A stretch of DNA of 64,000 nt from Dasypus novemcinctus. Lineage: Eukaryota > Chordata > Mammalia > Cingulata > Dasypodidae. The stretch spans positions 806,001-870,000 of the forward strand of contig NC_080695.1 in assembly GCF_030445035.2 (NCBI RefSeq). The letters are read 5' to 3'. The position numbers were made by a program, and so were the translations under genes. Shown piece after piece: positions 39,538 to 52,509 of this stretch. The notes beneath the pieces were generated by a model. The model saw only the letters and a list, made by a program, of their open reading frames with translations, searched no databases and was not told where the DNA came from. How positions within the stretch are numbered: the first letter of the stretch is position 1; each line of letters opens with the position of its first letter.

Positions 39538-39834
39538 CTACAGTCCTGAGAAGGTTGTCAGAGGAGTGGGCAGGGACGTGACAGGCAGTGTCCCAGATGT
39601 TCTTCCACAGATCTCTCCCCCAGAGGGTGATTCACAGCAGTCCGTCCTTTCTGTCTTGCTTTGAGCATTTGCAATCCATCCCTGGATAGGGATGGCCGGC
39701 TTCAGAGTGAGCAGACACTGCTGGGCTACGCCTTTCAGTTGCAGCGGGGCTTCCTGTGCTGCACACAAGGGCTTTTTTATATTGTACTTATTGCTCTTTC
39801 CCACAACTGTGACTGAAGCCCGAGGGGTACTCAA
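39538..39834 (-). other. Open frame in the provirus interior, not identified
   Basis: A 98-codon frame within the 3' half of the provirus interior, with a companion frame at 39198-39440 (80 codons). I do not recognise a retroviral domain. The position near the 3' LTR would fit env or an accessory region, or host sequence captured by rearrangement. Low support. Confidence 0.2.
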
Positions 39835-39931
39835 TTAGAATGTCGCCTTTGCCACAAACCCCACGCAAAGCCAATGTTGTTGCTGGCCACATCCAGTTGA
39901 CAGGTAAGTCAATAGCCACCTTCTCTCCTTT

Positions 39932-39932
<1 letters not shown>

Positions 39933-39967
<35 letters not shown>
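39933..39967. repeat. (ATT)n microsatellite
   Basis: About eleven uninterrupted att triplets in the provirus interior. Confidence 0.95.
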
Positions 39968-39968
<1 letters not shown>

Positions 39969-40367
39969 AGCAGCTTGCTGGAGGCTCCTCCTACTCGCAT
40001 GAAGGACCTTCCTAATTAACACATTAACACATCTCAGTAAGGGATAAAAGATTTTTAGTATTCCAACAATATTACAAGTCCTATTACCATGGGAAAACAT
40101 TGTACTTCATCAACTACAGCAGAGGGTGTAGCTTTGTCTTACCCAATCAAATAATATTTAAGAATTTGATAGAGGAGCAGGAACCTTGCAGCCTGTCCCA
40201 ATTGTTTGCCTATTCCAGGCCCTTAAAATACCATTGTCTCTGATAATTTTTTGTAGGGTCACTGCCGCAGTTTTCTTCTAAACAGTCAGATTCTTTGCCA
40301 CCAAGCCAGGGTAGATTATTGGGCCATGCACACAGCCTTGGGGAAGCACTGCAAAAGTCCATTGTTG

Positions 40368-40778
40368 GGAAGCGGACTTGGCCCAGTGGTTAGGGCATCC
40401 GTCTACCACACGGGAGGCCTGCGGTTCAAACCCCGGGCCTCCTTGACCCGTGTGGAGCTGGCCCATGCGCAGTGCTGATGCGCGCAAGGAGTGCCGTGCC
40501 ACTCAGGGGTGTCCCGCATGTAGGGGAGCCCCACGCGCAAGGAGTGCACCCCGTAAGGAGAGCCGCCTGGTACAAAAGAAAGTGCAGCCTGCCCAGGAAT
40601 GGTGCTGCACACACGGGGAGCTGACACAGCAAGATGACGCAACAAAAAGAGACACAGATTCCTATGCCACTGACAACAACAGAAGTGGACAAAAGAAGAA
40701 CACGCAGCAAATGGACACAGAGAACAGACTACTGGGGCAGAGGGGAGGGGAGAGAAATAAATAAATAAATCTTTTTTT
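40368..40778 (+). mobile_element. DAS-III-type SINE, complete, with target-site duplication
   Basis: The tRNA-like head (A-box region cagtggttagggcatcc, B-box region ggttcaaaccc) is followed by a tRNA-unrelated body (gcgcaaggagtgc repeated) and an (aataa)n/T-rich tail. The 15-base duplication aaaagtccattgttg lies at 40353-40367 and 40779-40793. The element sits in the provirus interior and is younger than it. This SINE type is diagnostic for armadillos. Confidence 0.95.
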
Positions 40779-40793
40779 AAAAGTCCATTGTTG

Positions 40794-42960
40794 ACTTTTC
40801 CATAGGTAGGAGAATGCAGGCTGGCTTGATTTGCCCAAGGAAACACCAAAGAAAGACCTAGCAAGTTTCAAAACAAAGTGACAATGACACAGTTGGGTAT
40901 TCATTCTTGCAACAAGCCAGCAATCCCTGGGACTGCTGCATACTACAATGGTATCACTTTAATTTACAATAAGAGGTCTTTTCTGTGACACATAATACTT
41001 AATAGTAAAGCTTTTAAAACTTAATAGATAGACCTGTCAAATCTTCCTCAACTTTAAACACAAAAAATTCCTTTCCACAAACTTTCTGCACTTTTTGTAT
41101 TTATTCAGGCTTTGTCATATATCCTACTCTTTCTTAATAACCACTCATTCTATTTTAGGAAAAAATTATTTTCTGTTTTTCTTTAATAATAAAAACACTC
41201 TATCTATTCTATATACATAAGTTACCAAAATGATTTTGGAAACTGTCTCCAATCAAACCTCTTACAACATACAATTATCATTAAGACTAAACAAACTTGT
41301 TAAAATAATAGTTCAGTTTGGTTATATGCAAATAAAAGGTTTCTTTATTTCAATTACCTAGTAGCATGCAATATTAGAAACAGTCTTTTAGAAGCAAGTT
41401 GGCAGGTGAGGTTGGCTGCCAGCATTTTTCTGTTATAAAATTACCTTTATTATTATCAATTCAGTTTTTGTTCAATAATGTCTTCCTGGAATTAGCCATT
41501 TAAACACCTCAATTCAAGCAAGGCTTCAGCAAAATTCTTATAATAATTTATAACCATATAGACTATCATTATATTATTTTAAGATGAATTTCACCTTTAC
41601 AGAACACATTCCCTTTTTTAAAGTTACCATAATACCTTTTACAACTTGCCACATGCATTCAAGTTTTGTCCTGCATATTTCCATTTTGATTTTATGAAAA
41701 CTAGCCATCTTCTTTTAGGACAAAATATACTTTCACCTTTTTTTTTTTTTTAGACAGACATCAAATTTCAGTCAGCACTCCCACAAACTTTTTACCTTTT
41801 AAAATATTCATTTAAGTTTTACATCTTTCATTTTATCCTGTGAAGAAAAATAAACTATTCATTTCAATTTGGGCAAGAACTATTCTGTATGAAGAGACAT
41901 AATAATTTTGTTAATCAAGACTTACAATTTTTATTATTGTTGAGATCTTATAGCATTTAAAATAATGTATTAATATAGTAATTTTTTAAATAAAGACTTA
42001 CACTTTTTATCATTGTAGAGATCTTAATAACATTTAAAATATGTATTAATATAAGCGCTTATTTAATTTTTGGCCATTTGAGTAGAGCTCTTTTAAAATT
42101 TTTTATTTATTAATTTATATCACCATTTGGAGGTATCAAAATATGTACTGACAATGAACAATCCCAAAAACCATTACAACACACTGAAACAATTACCACA
42201 CACACTGACGTTGAACAAACTGATAAACACAAAACAATTACTACACATCACCAGAAACATAAAGCTTAAAAATTTGGCCCATAATTTTTACTCTTTTGGT
42301 ATAGCTGTTTCAAAGCCCTCTATCATTTCACTTCTTAGATTTTATAGCTTTGAAGATCTTTTCTGGAACCTATGTTGCCTGTAACATGCAAGCTTGTTCT
42401 TGGAAAGACTTTTCTTAGTAATGAGCAAGCAGTTAGGATAGCTTGAGCAGCATAAATGCAGTTAGGCTCTTACTTAGCAGTTCAGACAGACAATGCACAT
42501 TGTTTGGATTACTGCTTTTTAAGACTACACTGAGACTTGAAGTTCAGGAGTAAGTTATTGATTCAAAACTGAAAATTTCTTTTTATACCTTGATAAAAAT
42601 TTTTTACTAATTTTATTAATTTGGTTAAATAGGCCCAATCAGAATCAGCATGGAAACAAAACAGAACACCAATGTTGCTATGTTTTCCTCCTCTTCCAGA
42701 GATTTAATTCTATTATCCCCCACTAGCCCACAGCAACATTATCATGTCGGCAGCAGGGGGTTTGCAGAGTTGCTGAATATTTTCCTTATCTTAGTCAACA
42801 TGCTAACAGAGAGTTTTCTAACAAGCATGATTTCACTAACAAGGGCCTTATTTAGCACTTTTGCCTGTACGGGACATTGTATTTGTGACTTAACCTCTCC
42901 TTGCACAAGTGGCTCAACATGATTTCCCTCCACTCTAGCCTGCAAGATGCCCTGCTATAA
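40794..42960. other. AT-rich interior of the provirus, no gene recognised
   Basis: Strongly A+T-rich with stops in all frames. At 42742-42945 (minus) a 67-codon frame could be a leftover of gag, because it lies just downstream of the gag-like start once the solo LTR is subtracted. No pol motif (for example a YxDD or LPQG-type sequence) is visible. Confidence 0.4.
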
Positions 42961-42967
42961 AGCTGAC

Positions 42968-43396
42968 TGTGGGAAACAAAGGCATGTTGTGTCCATAATA
43001 GCAAGTTACCTCCTTAACCACTGAGTCATGCTGTCCTTGGAGATATAGGTGCAGGTCATAAATCTATCAGGGAAATGTAACATTCTGGTGGAACAAGGAC
43101 TTGCTAGAATGGAAAGACCTGAGCAAAAAGATTAATGAGTATATTTGTTTCAATAATATAATAGAACATTATGAGCTTTGGTAACTATCTAATTCACTGC
43201 GTTAGTAAGAATGAGTTAATGGTAATAGTTATCTAGAATAGTTCCTGCTTCTCATGGCCTGTTGGGATATATAAACAAGCCCCTGAGATTAATAAATTTG
43301 TCTGATGAGCTTGAGAAATCAATGCTCTCAGATCCCCTGATCCCAATCTCTCTTTGTCTTTCATTCCCAACACCCTTCGGGTCCATGACTCCGACA
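42968..43396 (+). mobile_element. Solo LTR, ERV2/ERVK-like, with 6-bp target duplication
   Basis: Begins TGTGGG and ends CCGACA, 429 bp. The six bases gctgac are present on both sides (42962-42967 and 43397-43402); a 6-base duplication is usual for betaretrovirus-like elements. It has a TATA-like gatatataaac at 43266 and AATAAA at about 43292. It is inserted within the gag-like region of the minus-strand provirus, in the opposite orientation. Its U5 end resembles that of the LTR at 31656-32092. Confidence 0.9.
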
Positions 43397-43653
43397 GCTG
43401 ACAACTTTGGCTGAGCTTCTCTGGGTATAGGAGGGAGAGGAGATGTCAGCAGGGGAGAAAGTGACTTTCTAAAGTCAGTTAATGAAGGAGTTGAAGGCAA
43501 AACAACTTGAGATTTAGTATCAAAACAGATTTAGTAATAATCCAAGTGGGCCAAATAGTAACAGGGAGCAAAACACCTTGTACATGTAAAATTTTTAACT
43601 CTTTTTCATACACTTCCCTAAGCTCCTAATTCTAAACTTCCTATTGCTGAGAA

Positions 43654-43791
43654 CTATGAGCAATATTTTTCTATAATCCATAAAAGTTCTAAAATATGAG
43701 ACTCACTGGCCTCGGTTCCTTCTGCCTTGAGGAGTTGTTTGAGGAGACAGACACACAGACGGTATTTTGTTGAACTGTCTCCATTTCCCAT
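43654..43791 (-). pseudogene. Betaretroviral gag (matrix) N-terminal fragment
   Basis: Starting at an ATG at 43791, 122 bases after the primer-binding site, a 45-codon frame begins Met-Gly (a possible myristoylation start) and then has the short helical, Leu/Lys-rich character of betaretroviral matrix N-termini. It ends at a stop at 43654. Further gag-like sequence continues toward 43400 in other frames, interrupted by stops and by the solo LTR. The call rests on position and character, not on a strong sequence match. Confidence 0.45.
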
Positions 43792-43913
43792 TGTAACCCT
43801 GCTAGAATGCCTGAGAGTGTCCTTACTCACTGAGGACTTGGAAGGCCTTCTAAACCACTTGGGGCTCTGCACCATGGCAACACCTTTTAGCTTGAAGCTC
43901 TTCTTCCCCTCGA

Positions 43914-43931
43914 GTCCCTGTTTGGGTGCCA
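43914..43931 (-). other. tRNA-Lys3-type primer-binding site
   Basis: The minus strand reads TGGCACCCAAACAGGGAC, two bases after the end of the 5' LTR. Both differences from the Lys3 site are CpG to CpA changes, as expected of methylated old proviruses. Confidence 0.85.
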
Positions 43932-43933
43932 TT

Positions 43934-44272
43934 TGCTGAGACCAGTTCAGCAATAGGTCTGCACGAAGGAAAGGCAATGCAGAACTGAAGAAATAAAAGG
44001 ACAGAAAGAAAGACACGAGAGGAAATGAAGATGGGACCAGGCAACTTCACAGCTTTTTAAACTGAGAGCCTCAACCCTAGTTTCCACATTGTATTTATTT
44101 GAAAGCTAAGGAGCATCTATTTGCTACAGGAAGCAACTTGCAACATCTTCTACAATAGCAGGAACAACTTGCAATATCTACAATAAGGTAATTTATAATA
44201 ACAGAAAGCAACTTGCAACATCTTCTACAATAACAGGAAGCAACAAATTAAGTAAGCCAGTTTCCCACAACA
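43934..44272 (-). repeat. 5' LTR of the provirus
   Basis: The minus strand begins TGTTGTGGGAAACTGG and ends GGTCTCAGCA. It pairs with 38487-38796. It contains several copies of a ggaagcaacttgcaacatct-like unit (forward strand, 44135-44235). Confidence 0.8.
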
Positions 44273-47200
44273 GACTGGCAGAATGGATAAGAAAATATTA
44301 GCCATCTATATGTTGTCTGCAAGAGACTCACCTTAGACCCAAGGATACCAATAAATTGAAAGTGAAAGGCTGGAAAAAGATATTCAATGCATGCAGTAAC
44401 CCCCAAAAAAATCTGGGGTAGCTATACTTATATCAGATGATACAGGTTTTAAAAGCAAAACTGTTACTAGAGACAAGGAAGGACATTGCATATTAATAAA
44501 AGGGATAATTCACCAGGAAGAAATAACAGTCATAAATATATACACACCTAATCAGGATGCCCCAAGATACATGAGGCAAATGCTGGCAAAACTGAAGGGA
44601 GAAATAGACATCTCTACAATAAGAGTTGGAGACTTCAATACACCACTCTCAAAATTGGGTAGAACATCTGGGCAGAAGATCAATAAAGAAACAGAGAGCT
44701 TGAATAATATGATAAATGGACTAAACCTAATAGACATATGCAGAACATTACACCTCAAAACAGCAGGATATACATTCTTTTCAAGTGCTCATGGATCATT
44801 CTCCAGGATAGACCGCATGTTGGGACACAAAGAAGATCTCAATAAATTCAGCAAACTTGAAATTATACTAAGCACTTTCTCTGATCATAATGGAGTAGAG
44901 CTGGAAATCAGCAAGTGGCAAATAAAGGGAAAATTCGCATATATATGGAGATTAAACAACACATTCTTAAATAATCAATGGGTCAAAGAAGAAATTTCAA
45001 GAGAAATCAATAAATATCTCAAGATGAATCACAATGAGAATACAACATATCAGTATCTATGGGATACTGTGAAGGCAGTGTTGAGAAGAAAATTGATAGC
45101 CCTCAATGCTTACATTAAAAAAGAAGAAAGAGCTAAAATCAATGACCTAACTACACAGCTGGAGGAACTAGAAAAAGAACAGCTATCTAATCCTAAAGCA
45201 AGTAGAAGGAATGAAATAACAAAGATCAGGGCAGAAATAAATGAAATTGAGAACAAAAAAAAAACAGAAAATGACAAAACAAAAAGTTGGTTCTTCATGA
45301 AGATTAACAAAATTGACAAACCCTTAGCTAGACTGACTAAGAAAAAAGAGAGAAGATGCAAATAAATGAAATAAGAAATGAAAAAGGAAACTTACTACTG
45401 ACCCCTCAGAAATCAGGGAGATCATAAGAGAATACAATGAACAAGTTTATGCTAACAAACTAGACAATGTAGATGAAATGGGAAAATTCCTAGGAATGTA
45501 CAAACAACCTAGACTGACACTAGAAGAAATAGAAGACCTCAGCAAGCCAATCACAAGTAAAGAAATTGAAACAGTCATCAAATAGCTCCCCAAAATGAAA
45601 AACCCAGGACACCAGATGGTTTCATAGTTGAGTTCTACCAAGTATTCAAAGATTTAATACCAATCTCACTCAAGCTTTTCCAAAAAATTCAACACGAAGG
45701 AATGCTACCAAATACATTCTGTGAAGCCACTATCACCCTAATACCAAAGCCAGAAAAAGATGTTTCAAAAAAAGAAAATTACAGACCCATTTCTCTAATG
45801 AGTACAGAAGCAAAAATCCTCAATAAAAGACTTGCCAATCAAATCCAAAAACACATTAGAAGTATAACCTGGCATGATCAAGTGGGTTTTATACCAGACA
45901 TGCAAGGCTGGTTCAACACAAGAAAATCAATCCACATAATACACCACATTAATAAATCAAAGAAGAAAAATCACATGATCTTATCAATTGATGTAGAAAA
46001 GGCATTTGACAAAATACAGCATCTTTTCTTGATAAAAATACTACAAAAAATAGGAATTGAAGGAAATTGTCTCAACATGATAAAGGCCATATATGAAAAA
46101 CCCACAGCTAACATTGTACTCAATGGTGAAAACTAGAAGCTTTCCCGTTCAGATCAGAGGCAAGACAAGGATGCCCGCTGTCACCACTGTTGTTCAATAT
46201 AGAGCTAGAGGTTCTAGCTAGAGCAATCAGGAAAGAAAAAGAAATAAAAGGCATCCAAATTGGAAAGGAAGAATTAAACTTTTAACTATTCACAGATGAT
46301 GTGATTGTATATCTAGAAAATCCCAAAAAATCTACAACAAAGCTGCTAGAGCTACTAAATGCTTTCAGTAGTGTCAGGATACAAGATCAATATGCAAAAA
46401 TCAGTGGTGTTTCTATACACTAATAATGCACAATCTGAGGAGGAATTCAGGAAAAAAAATTCCATTTACAATAGCAACTAAAAGAATCAAATATTTAGCA
46501 ATAAACTTAACCAAGGATGCAAACCACTTGTATTCAGAAAACTATAATGTGTTGCTAAAAGAAATTTAAAAAAAGACCTAAATAATTAGAAGAATATTCC
46601 ATGCTCATGGATTGGAAGACTAAATATCGTGAAGATGTCATTTCTACCCAAATTGATATATAAATTCAATGCAATCCCAATAAAAATTCCACCAGCATTT
46701 TTTAAGCAAATGGAAAACAAAATTATCAAATTTATCTGGAAGGGTAAGAGGCCCTGAATAGCCAGAAACATCTTCAAAAGAAAAAGTGAAGTTGGACAAC
46801 TCTCACTTGCAGACTTTAAATCATATTACCTAGTTACAGTGGTAAAAACTGCACAGTATTGACATAAAGATAGACACATAGACCAATGGAACCAAATTGA
46901 TGGTTCAGAAACAGATCCTCATATCTACAGCCAAGCGATTTTTTACAACCTGGCAATCCCTCCCAGTTGGCACAGAACAGTTTATTCAATAAGTGGTGTT
47001 GGTAGAACTGGATATCCATAGCCAAAAGAAAGAAAGAAGGCCCCTACCTTACACCTTATACAAAACTGAACTCAAAATGGATCAAAGACCTAAATAGAAA
47101 AGGAAGTACAATTAAGCTCCTAGAAGAAAATGTAGGGAAACATCTTCAAAACCTGGTGGTAGGTGGTGGATTCTTAAACCTTACACCAAAAGCACAAGCA

Positions 47201-48925
47201 ATAAAGAAAAACATGGATAAATGAGACCTCCTCAAACTTAAACATTTCTGTAATTCAAAGGACTTCATCAAGAAGATGAAAAGGCAGCCCAGTCGATGGG
47301 AGAAAATATTTGGAAATCACTTATCCGATAAGGGTTTGATTTCCATTCTATATAAAGAGATCATAAAACTCAACAATAAAAGAGCAAGATATCCAATTAA
47401 AAAATGGGCAAAAGATTTAAATAGACATTTCTCCAAAGAGGAAATACAAATGGCCAAAAAGCACATGAAAAAATGTTCCATATCACTAGGTATTAGGGAA
47501 ATGCAAATTAAAACAACAATGAGATATTATCTAACACCACATAGAATAGCCATTATTAAAAAAACAGACAACACTAAGTGCTGGAGAAGATGTGGAGAAA
47601 TAGAAACACTCCTTCACTTTCGGTGGGAGTGTAAAATGGTGCAGCCTCTGTGGAAGACACTTTGGCAGTTTCTTAGGAAGCTAAATATAGAACTGCCATA
47701 TGATCCAGCAATTCTTCTTCTAGGAATACATCCACAAGAACTAAAAACTATGACATGAGCAGACATCTGCTCACCAATGTTCATAGCGGCATTGTTCACA
47801 ATTGCAAAAGGATGGAAACAACCCAAGTGTCCATTCACCAATGAATTGATAAACAAAATGTGGTATATACGTATGATAGAATACTATGCTGCAATAAGAA
47901 GAAATGAAATTGGGAACTATGTGATAACATGGATAAGTCTTGAAGACATTATACTAAGAGAAGTAAGCCAGACACAAAAGGACAAATACTACATGGTCTC
48001 ATTAATATAAACTAAACACAAATAATAAACACATGGAATTAAAACTTAGAGTAGAGGTTATAAGGATATAAGAGAAGGGTTGAGAAGAACTATGATGCTT
48101 AATGTACGTAGAAGTTTTAATTAACTTGACTGTAAAAGTGTGGAGATGGATAGAGTTGATAGTAACACATTATAGTGAGTAACAACTGGTTTATGAATGG
48201 AATTGTGGCTGACAAAGGTAGTCTGGGGAAGTAAACGTTGATAGAAAGCTAAAGAATAATCTAGGGACTGAATAACACAGTGAACCTGGAGGCAGTTGAG
48301 AATTGTGGTAAAGGGTACAAATGCAAGAGAGTCCTTCTGTGAGCTAGAGCAGATGTACATCACTATTGCAGGGGGATGGGAATCTGGAGAAACATGGGAA
48401 AACTACAACTGGTGTGAACTATAGACTGTGGTTAATAGCAATACTATAATATTCTTGCATTAATGCCAAGCTATACTGTGTTGATAATGGAGGTGTATGG
48501 AAAAAGCATGCAAAATGTATGCTATGGACCATGTTTGGTGGTAATAGTCTGATGATATTACCTCACAATCTGTAACAAATATTCCACCAGGGTGTGGAGT
48601 TGTATGGGAAATCTACACATCTGTATGATTGTTTTGCAAGTTCATGATATCTGTAACAAAAATACATTAAAAAAAATAGTATGGGGTTGGGAGAAAACAC
48701 AGCAAATATAAGATAAGGAATATAGTTGGTAGTAATATTTTGACAATGCTCTAGCATAGTTTGAAACAAATGTTTCACACCAATGCAAAGAGTTGGTGGA
48801 GTGGTGGTGTATGAGACCCCTGTGTGATGTTATATATGTTTATTTTGTAAGTTTGCGATCTTTCCTATACACTAATTGTTTATATGTGTTCATGTATGAA
48901 TGATATAATTCAATTAAAAAAAAAG
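44273..48925 (+). mobile_element. L1-3: 5'-truncated L1 with broken ORF2
   Basis: The sequence starts within the ORF2 endonuclease, exactly at the edge of the retroviral LTR. The endonuclease is readable at 44571-45365 (VGDFNTPLS and 'FSDHNGVELEI'), the reverse transcriptase at 45702-46136 ('[11 protein letters not shown]') with RQGCPLSPL near 46160, and the C-terminal part at 47276-48010. Stops or frameshifts occur at 45362, 45585, 46134, 46284, 46568 and many later sites, so it is inactive. A 3' UTR of a different type runs to an A-run at 48915-48924. It is more diverged from L1-1 than L1-2 is. Confidence 0.85.
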
Positions 48926-48929
48926 CTGA

Positions 48930-49495
48930 GTTTGCATTAGAGAGTGGCCACATTTGAGCAACGTGGAGGCTCTCAGGAGGTAACACTTAGGCACCCTACA
49001 ACACTAAGCTAAATTGCAATTTCAAGAGCAAAAGACTCATAAGCAGAGTGGTCAGTATCTAGAGCCTGTCAATGGACCATCCTTCTTCACTAGTCATTGC
49101 CCCTGTACTTGGGGGAGTGTTGCTGTTCCATTAGAGAATGTGGCAGAGCTCCCCAGGATGGGAATTTGATATTCTCTTGGTTGTTGTGTGAATCTCTCTC
49201 CACTGTGGCAATGCCCCATGAACATCCTATCATATTTATATTCCTTATATGTATGCCCAGGTGAATTTTCTCCCATGTATCCCTCATCACTGACACCCCA
49301 CACCAATGATCCTCCCCTGCCATAGTTGTAACCCTTTTGTGATCCAAAACTTCTTAAAAAATGAAGCAAAGAATATTGCCAAATTCAATTAATGGGAAAA
49401 TGAGATAGTAATGATAGGTTTAAACATAAGAATTAAAATACATAATAATTTAGAAAAACTAAAATAAATTTTTAAAAATTGGGGTATTAAAAAAA
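48930..49495 (-). mobile_element. L1 3'-UTR fragment, minus strand
   Basis: The reverse strand contains gaagttttggatcacaaaag followed by the 'catgggtg..gtgtggggtgtcagtgatg' type block of the long L1 3' UTR (compare 14755-15060 and 28020-28400). It lies head-to-head with L1-2. Confidence 0.7.
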
Positions 49496-51457
49496 CAAAA
49501 AGGGTTGTGTGGTGTGTTCCCAAACCCTGAGTGGGCTGTTTCAGGGGCCTGCAGGGCAGGAGGTGTCTGGATGTCGATTTGGTGAGACAGTGACAGAAGA
49601 GATTCTTGCAAGAGGTGGAACTTTCGGTTTCTGACACGGAGGTCAGAGGTTGCAGGTGAGACCCCTCCCCCTAGGGCTGGCGGCCCAACTGCGGTGGTGC
49701 CTGAAATCTTTGTTGTGCAGCGGCACCCTCAAACCCTGAGTGGGCTGTTTCAGGGGCTTGCAGGGCAGGAGGTGTCTGGGTGTTGATTTGGAGAGACAGT
49801 GACAGAAGAGATTCTTGTGAGAGGTGGAATTTTGGGTTTCTGACATGGAGGTCAGAGGGTGTGGGCGGCACCTCTCTCCCTAGGGCTGGCGCCCAGCTGA
49901 GGGGATCCCTGAAGGCTGTGTTGTGCTGCAGTGCTCCCAGGCCCCCCTGTTAACCAGATGCGTGGTTCCCAGGTCTGTGTCCCCTAAACCCTGGTGGCCC
50001 ATGCTCCAGAGACTCACACATCTTGAGTCTGCAATATTGCAGACTTCCCATCCCCGAATCCACCATGCCCTGAAGTCCATCTGAGGTCCTTGATTACCCT
50101 AGCCCTCAGTGTTTGTGTTTTTTTTTTTTTCCTCTCTCTCCTTGAACTTGGAGGAGTATACCAGCTGTCTTGGGGAGAGTCTAGGAAGAAAGGAGAGGTG
50201 AATCTGCTGAGAAAGCCCAATTTACCTAAATGTCCTGGGATAGGAAACTTAGTCTGGGAGAAGGTGGAGTCAGAAAATCAATTAGACCTCTCCTAGCACA
50301 TCTAAGGGGGAGGGACAGTAGAAGGTGCTATCCAAGCTTCCAGTAGCATATTTGGGGTTTCTGGTGAGGTGTAGATGATCTCACGCTGGAAATAAAGAGC
50401 CATAGTCTTCTGTGTTGAGTTGGTTCAACAAGGACCTACTTGAATCTCCTACTGGACCTCTCAGGCAGTTTTCCTGCTGCCCTGGGAGAGAGAAGTGAGG
50501 AAAGAGAAACGGGGAAGGTCAGATCCCTAAGTGTATTATTTAAATGCAGAGAGGTTCCTAGCCTAAAAATTTGTTTCTTTTTCTTTTTTTTTTTGTTTTT
50601 TGTTTTTTGTTTTTTGGGTCTTGGTTGCTATTACTGCATTGTCTCCTGGTCTTTTCTCCCATATTATCCCCCAAGGTCCTTTTTCATTTATTTAGTTTTT
50701 TTTCTCTTTTTCTTTTTCTTGCTTGTCCCCCCCCCTTTTCTTTGCCCACCCCCTTTTTCTCTTCTCTTTTTTTCTTTTCTCTCTTTTTCTTCTTATTTTA
50801 TTTTATTTCCTTTATATAATAGGTGCTGCAGGGAGCACTTCACACTTGCTGTGTTTCCTCATCCTCCATTTCCTCTTTTCTGTGTGTATTGATTTTGGCC
50901 ACCTACACTATCCTCTTTCCCCCACATCTTGCTATCCTCCATCATCTACTGTTTCTCTTACATTCCACCTCCCTTTCTTTGATCCCCAAATTGCCTGACT
51001 TTTAATTTCTAATACCTTTGTTCTGTTTTCTGTCTTTTATCCACTCTTGATATTATTGTCTTTCCTTTCACTTTCCCTCTCTCATTAAAACACTGGCTTT
51101 TTAATTCATACTATATACCTTCCCATATTCAGTTCACTGTCTCATTATAGGTACGCTACTTACTGCTATAACTCTACACAACTTACATGAGTCTAATATC
51201 CATTCTCCCAGATCTCACATTGTTACTCTGTTAACATTTATTACCAATACTACTTTATACATTTTCTTTTCTTACTCATTTTGCTTTCCCTGGCCCTAAT
51301 ATTTTCCTTCAAAGTGAACTTAGCCAGCAGCAAGAAAATAGAGTAAGAAGAACAAAGGGACAAAGAGGATACATAACACTTATGCATGAACAACAGCTAG
51401 TTAATCCCCAAGACTAGACAAAGAAGCTAAGGAACTGATTAAACCCATCAAGATAAA

Positions 51458-52428
51458 ATGATGACCAGACAGCAACAAAAAACTACAAACCAAACTAATA
51501 ATCAGGAAAACATGGCCGAATCGAAAGAACAAACTAAAATCCAGGAAGGGGAGCAGAACATCGGACAAGTAATTAAAGATCTCAAAACATATATTAGAGA
51601 CCAACTTAATGAAGTAAAGGAAGAGTTTAATAATATGAAGAAAACAGTTGGAGAGGAAATTGCAGACATACGCAAAAAGATAACAGATATGATGGTGATG
51701 GACACCACAGTTCAAGAAATCAAAAATACACTCTCAGCAAATAGCAGCAGATTAGAAGAGACAGAAGAGAGAATTAGGGACGTGGAAGACAGTACATCTG
51801 AAATCAAACAGATAGTAGAATTGATCAATAAAAAGATAGAAAAAATCCAGCTAGGATTTAGGGACCTGAATGACAATGCAAAACACACAAACATACGTAT
51901 TATAGGCATCCCAGAAGAAGAAGAGAAGGGAAAGGGGACAGAAGGGGTGTCGGAGGAAATAAGGGCTGAAAACTTCCCAAATCTAAAGAAAGAGATGGAT
52001 GTACATGTCCAGGAAGCATAACACACCCCAAACACCATAAATCCCAACAGGCCCACCCAAGACTCATACTTGTCAAATTATCCAATGCTCAAGTCAAAGA
52101 GAAACTTCTAAAAGCAGCAAGTGAAAAGAGAACCATCACATATAAAGGAGGCGCCATAAGATTAAGTGCTGATTTCTCATCTGAAACAATGGAGGCAAGA
52201 AGGCTGTGGTATGATATAGTCAAGGTACTAAAAGAAAAAAATTTCCAACCAAGAATATTCTACCCAGCTAAGTTAGCATTCAAAAATGACGGAGAGTTCA
52301 AAATAGTCACAGATAAACAGAAATTAAAAGAGCATGCCTACAAGAACCCTGCCCTTCAAGAAATACTAAAGGGAATTCTGCAGGAAGAAAGAAAAAAACA
52401 GGAGAGGCAGAGTTGGAGGAGAGTGTAA
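51458..52428 (+). pseudogene. L1 ORF1 of L1-2, stop and frameshift in the middle
   Basis: The first 187 codons are open: an N-terminal basic region, a long coiled coil (about residues 30-130, heptad-like KEEF/EEIADIRKKI repeats) and the start of the RRM domain (NIRIIGIPEEE). A stop at 52019-52021 and an indel near 52056 separate these from the C-terminal domain, which is open again at 52189-52428 ('FQPRIFYPAKLAFKNDGE'). Better preserved than in L1-1, but still broken. Confidence 0.85.
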
Positions 52429-52509
52429 GAGCAACAAAAAAAGACAAAAAGAGAAGGAAAAAAACAAACAAAGTATGACAAACACAAGTCCAAAGAAAAT
52501 ATGGCTAAC

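Larger units (their letters stand above)
38487..44272 (-). mobile_element. Betaretrovirus-like endogenous provirus, minus strand, decayed
   Basis: Two related LTRs (38487-38796 and 43934-44272) flank about 5.1 kb. In element order on the minus strand: 5' LTR; a primer-binding site at 43931-43914 (TGGCACCCAAACAGGGAC, two CpG-type changes from the tRNA-Lys3 site); a short gag-like start; degraded AT-rich internal sequence; a polypurine tract (minus-strand aaaaaggggg, at about 38801-38811); and the 3' LTR. The internal part also holds a solo LTR (42968-43396) and a SINE (40368-40778). No pol or env domain is recognisable. Flanking hexamers (ccctgg at 38481, gactgg at 44273) match at only four of six bases. 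Confidence 0.75.
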
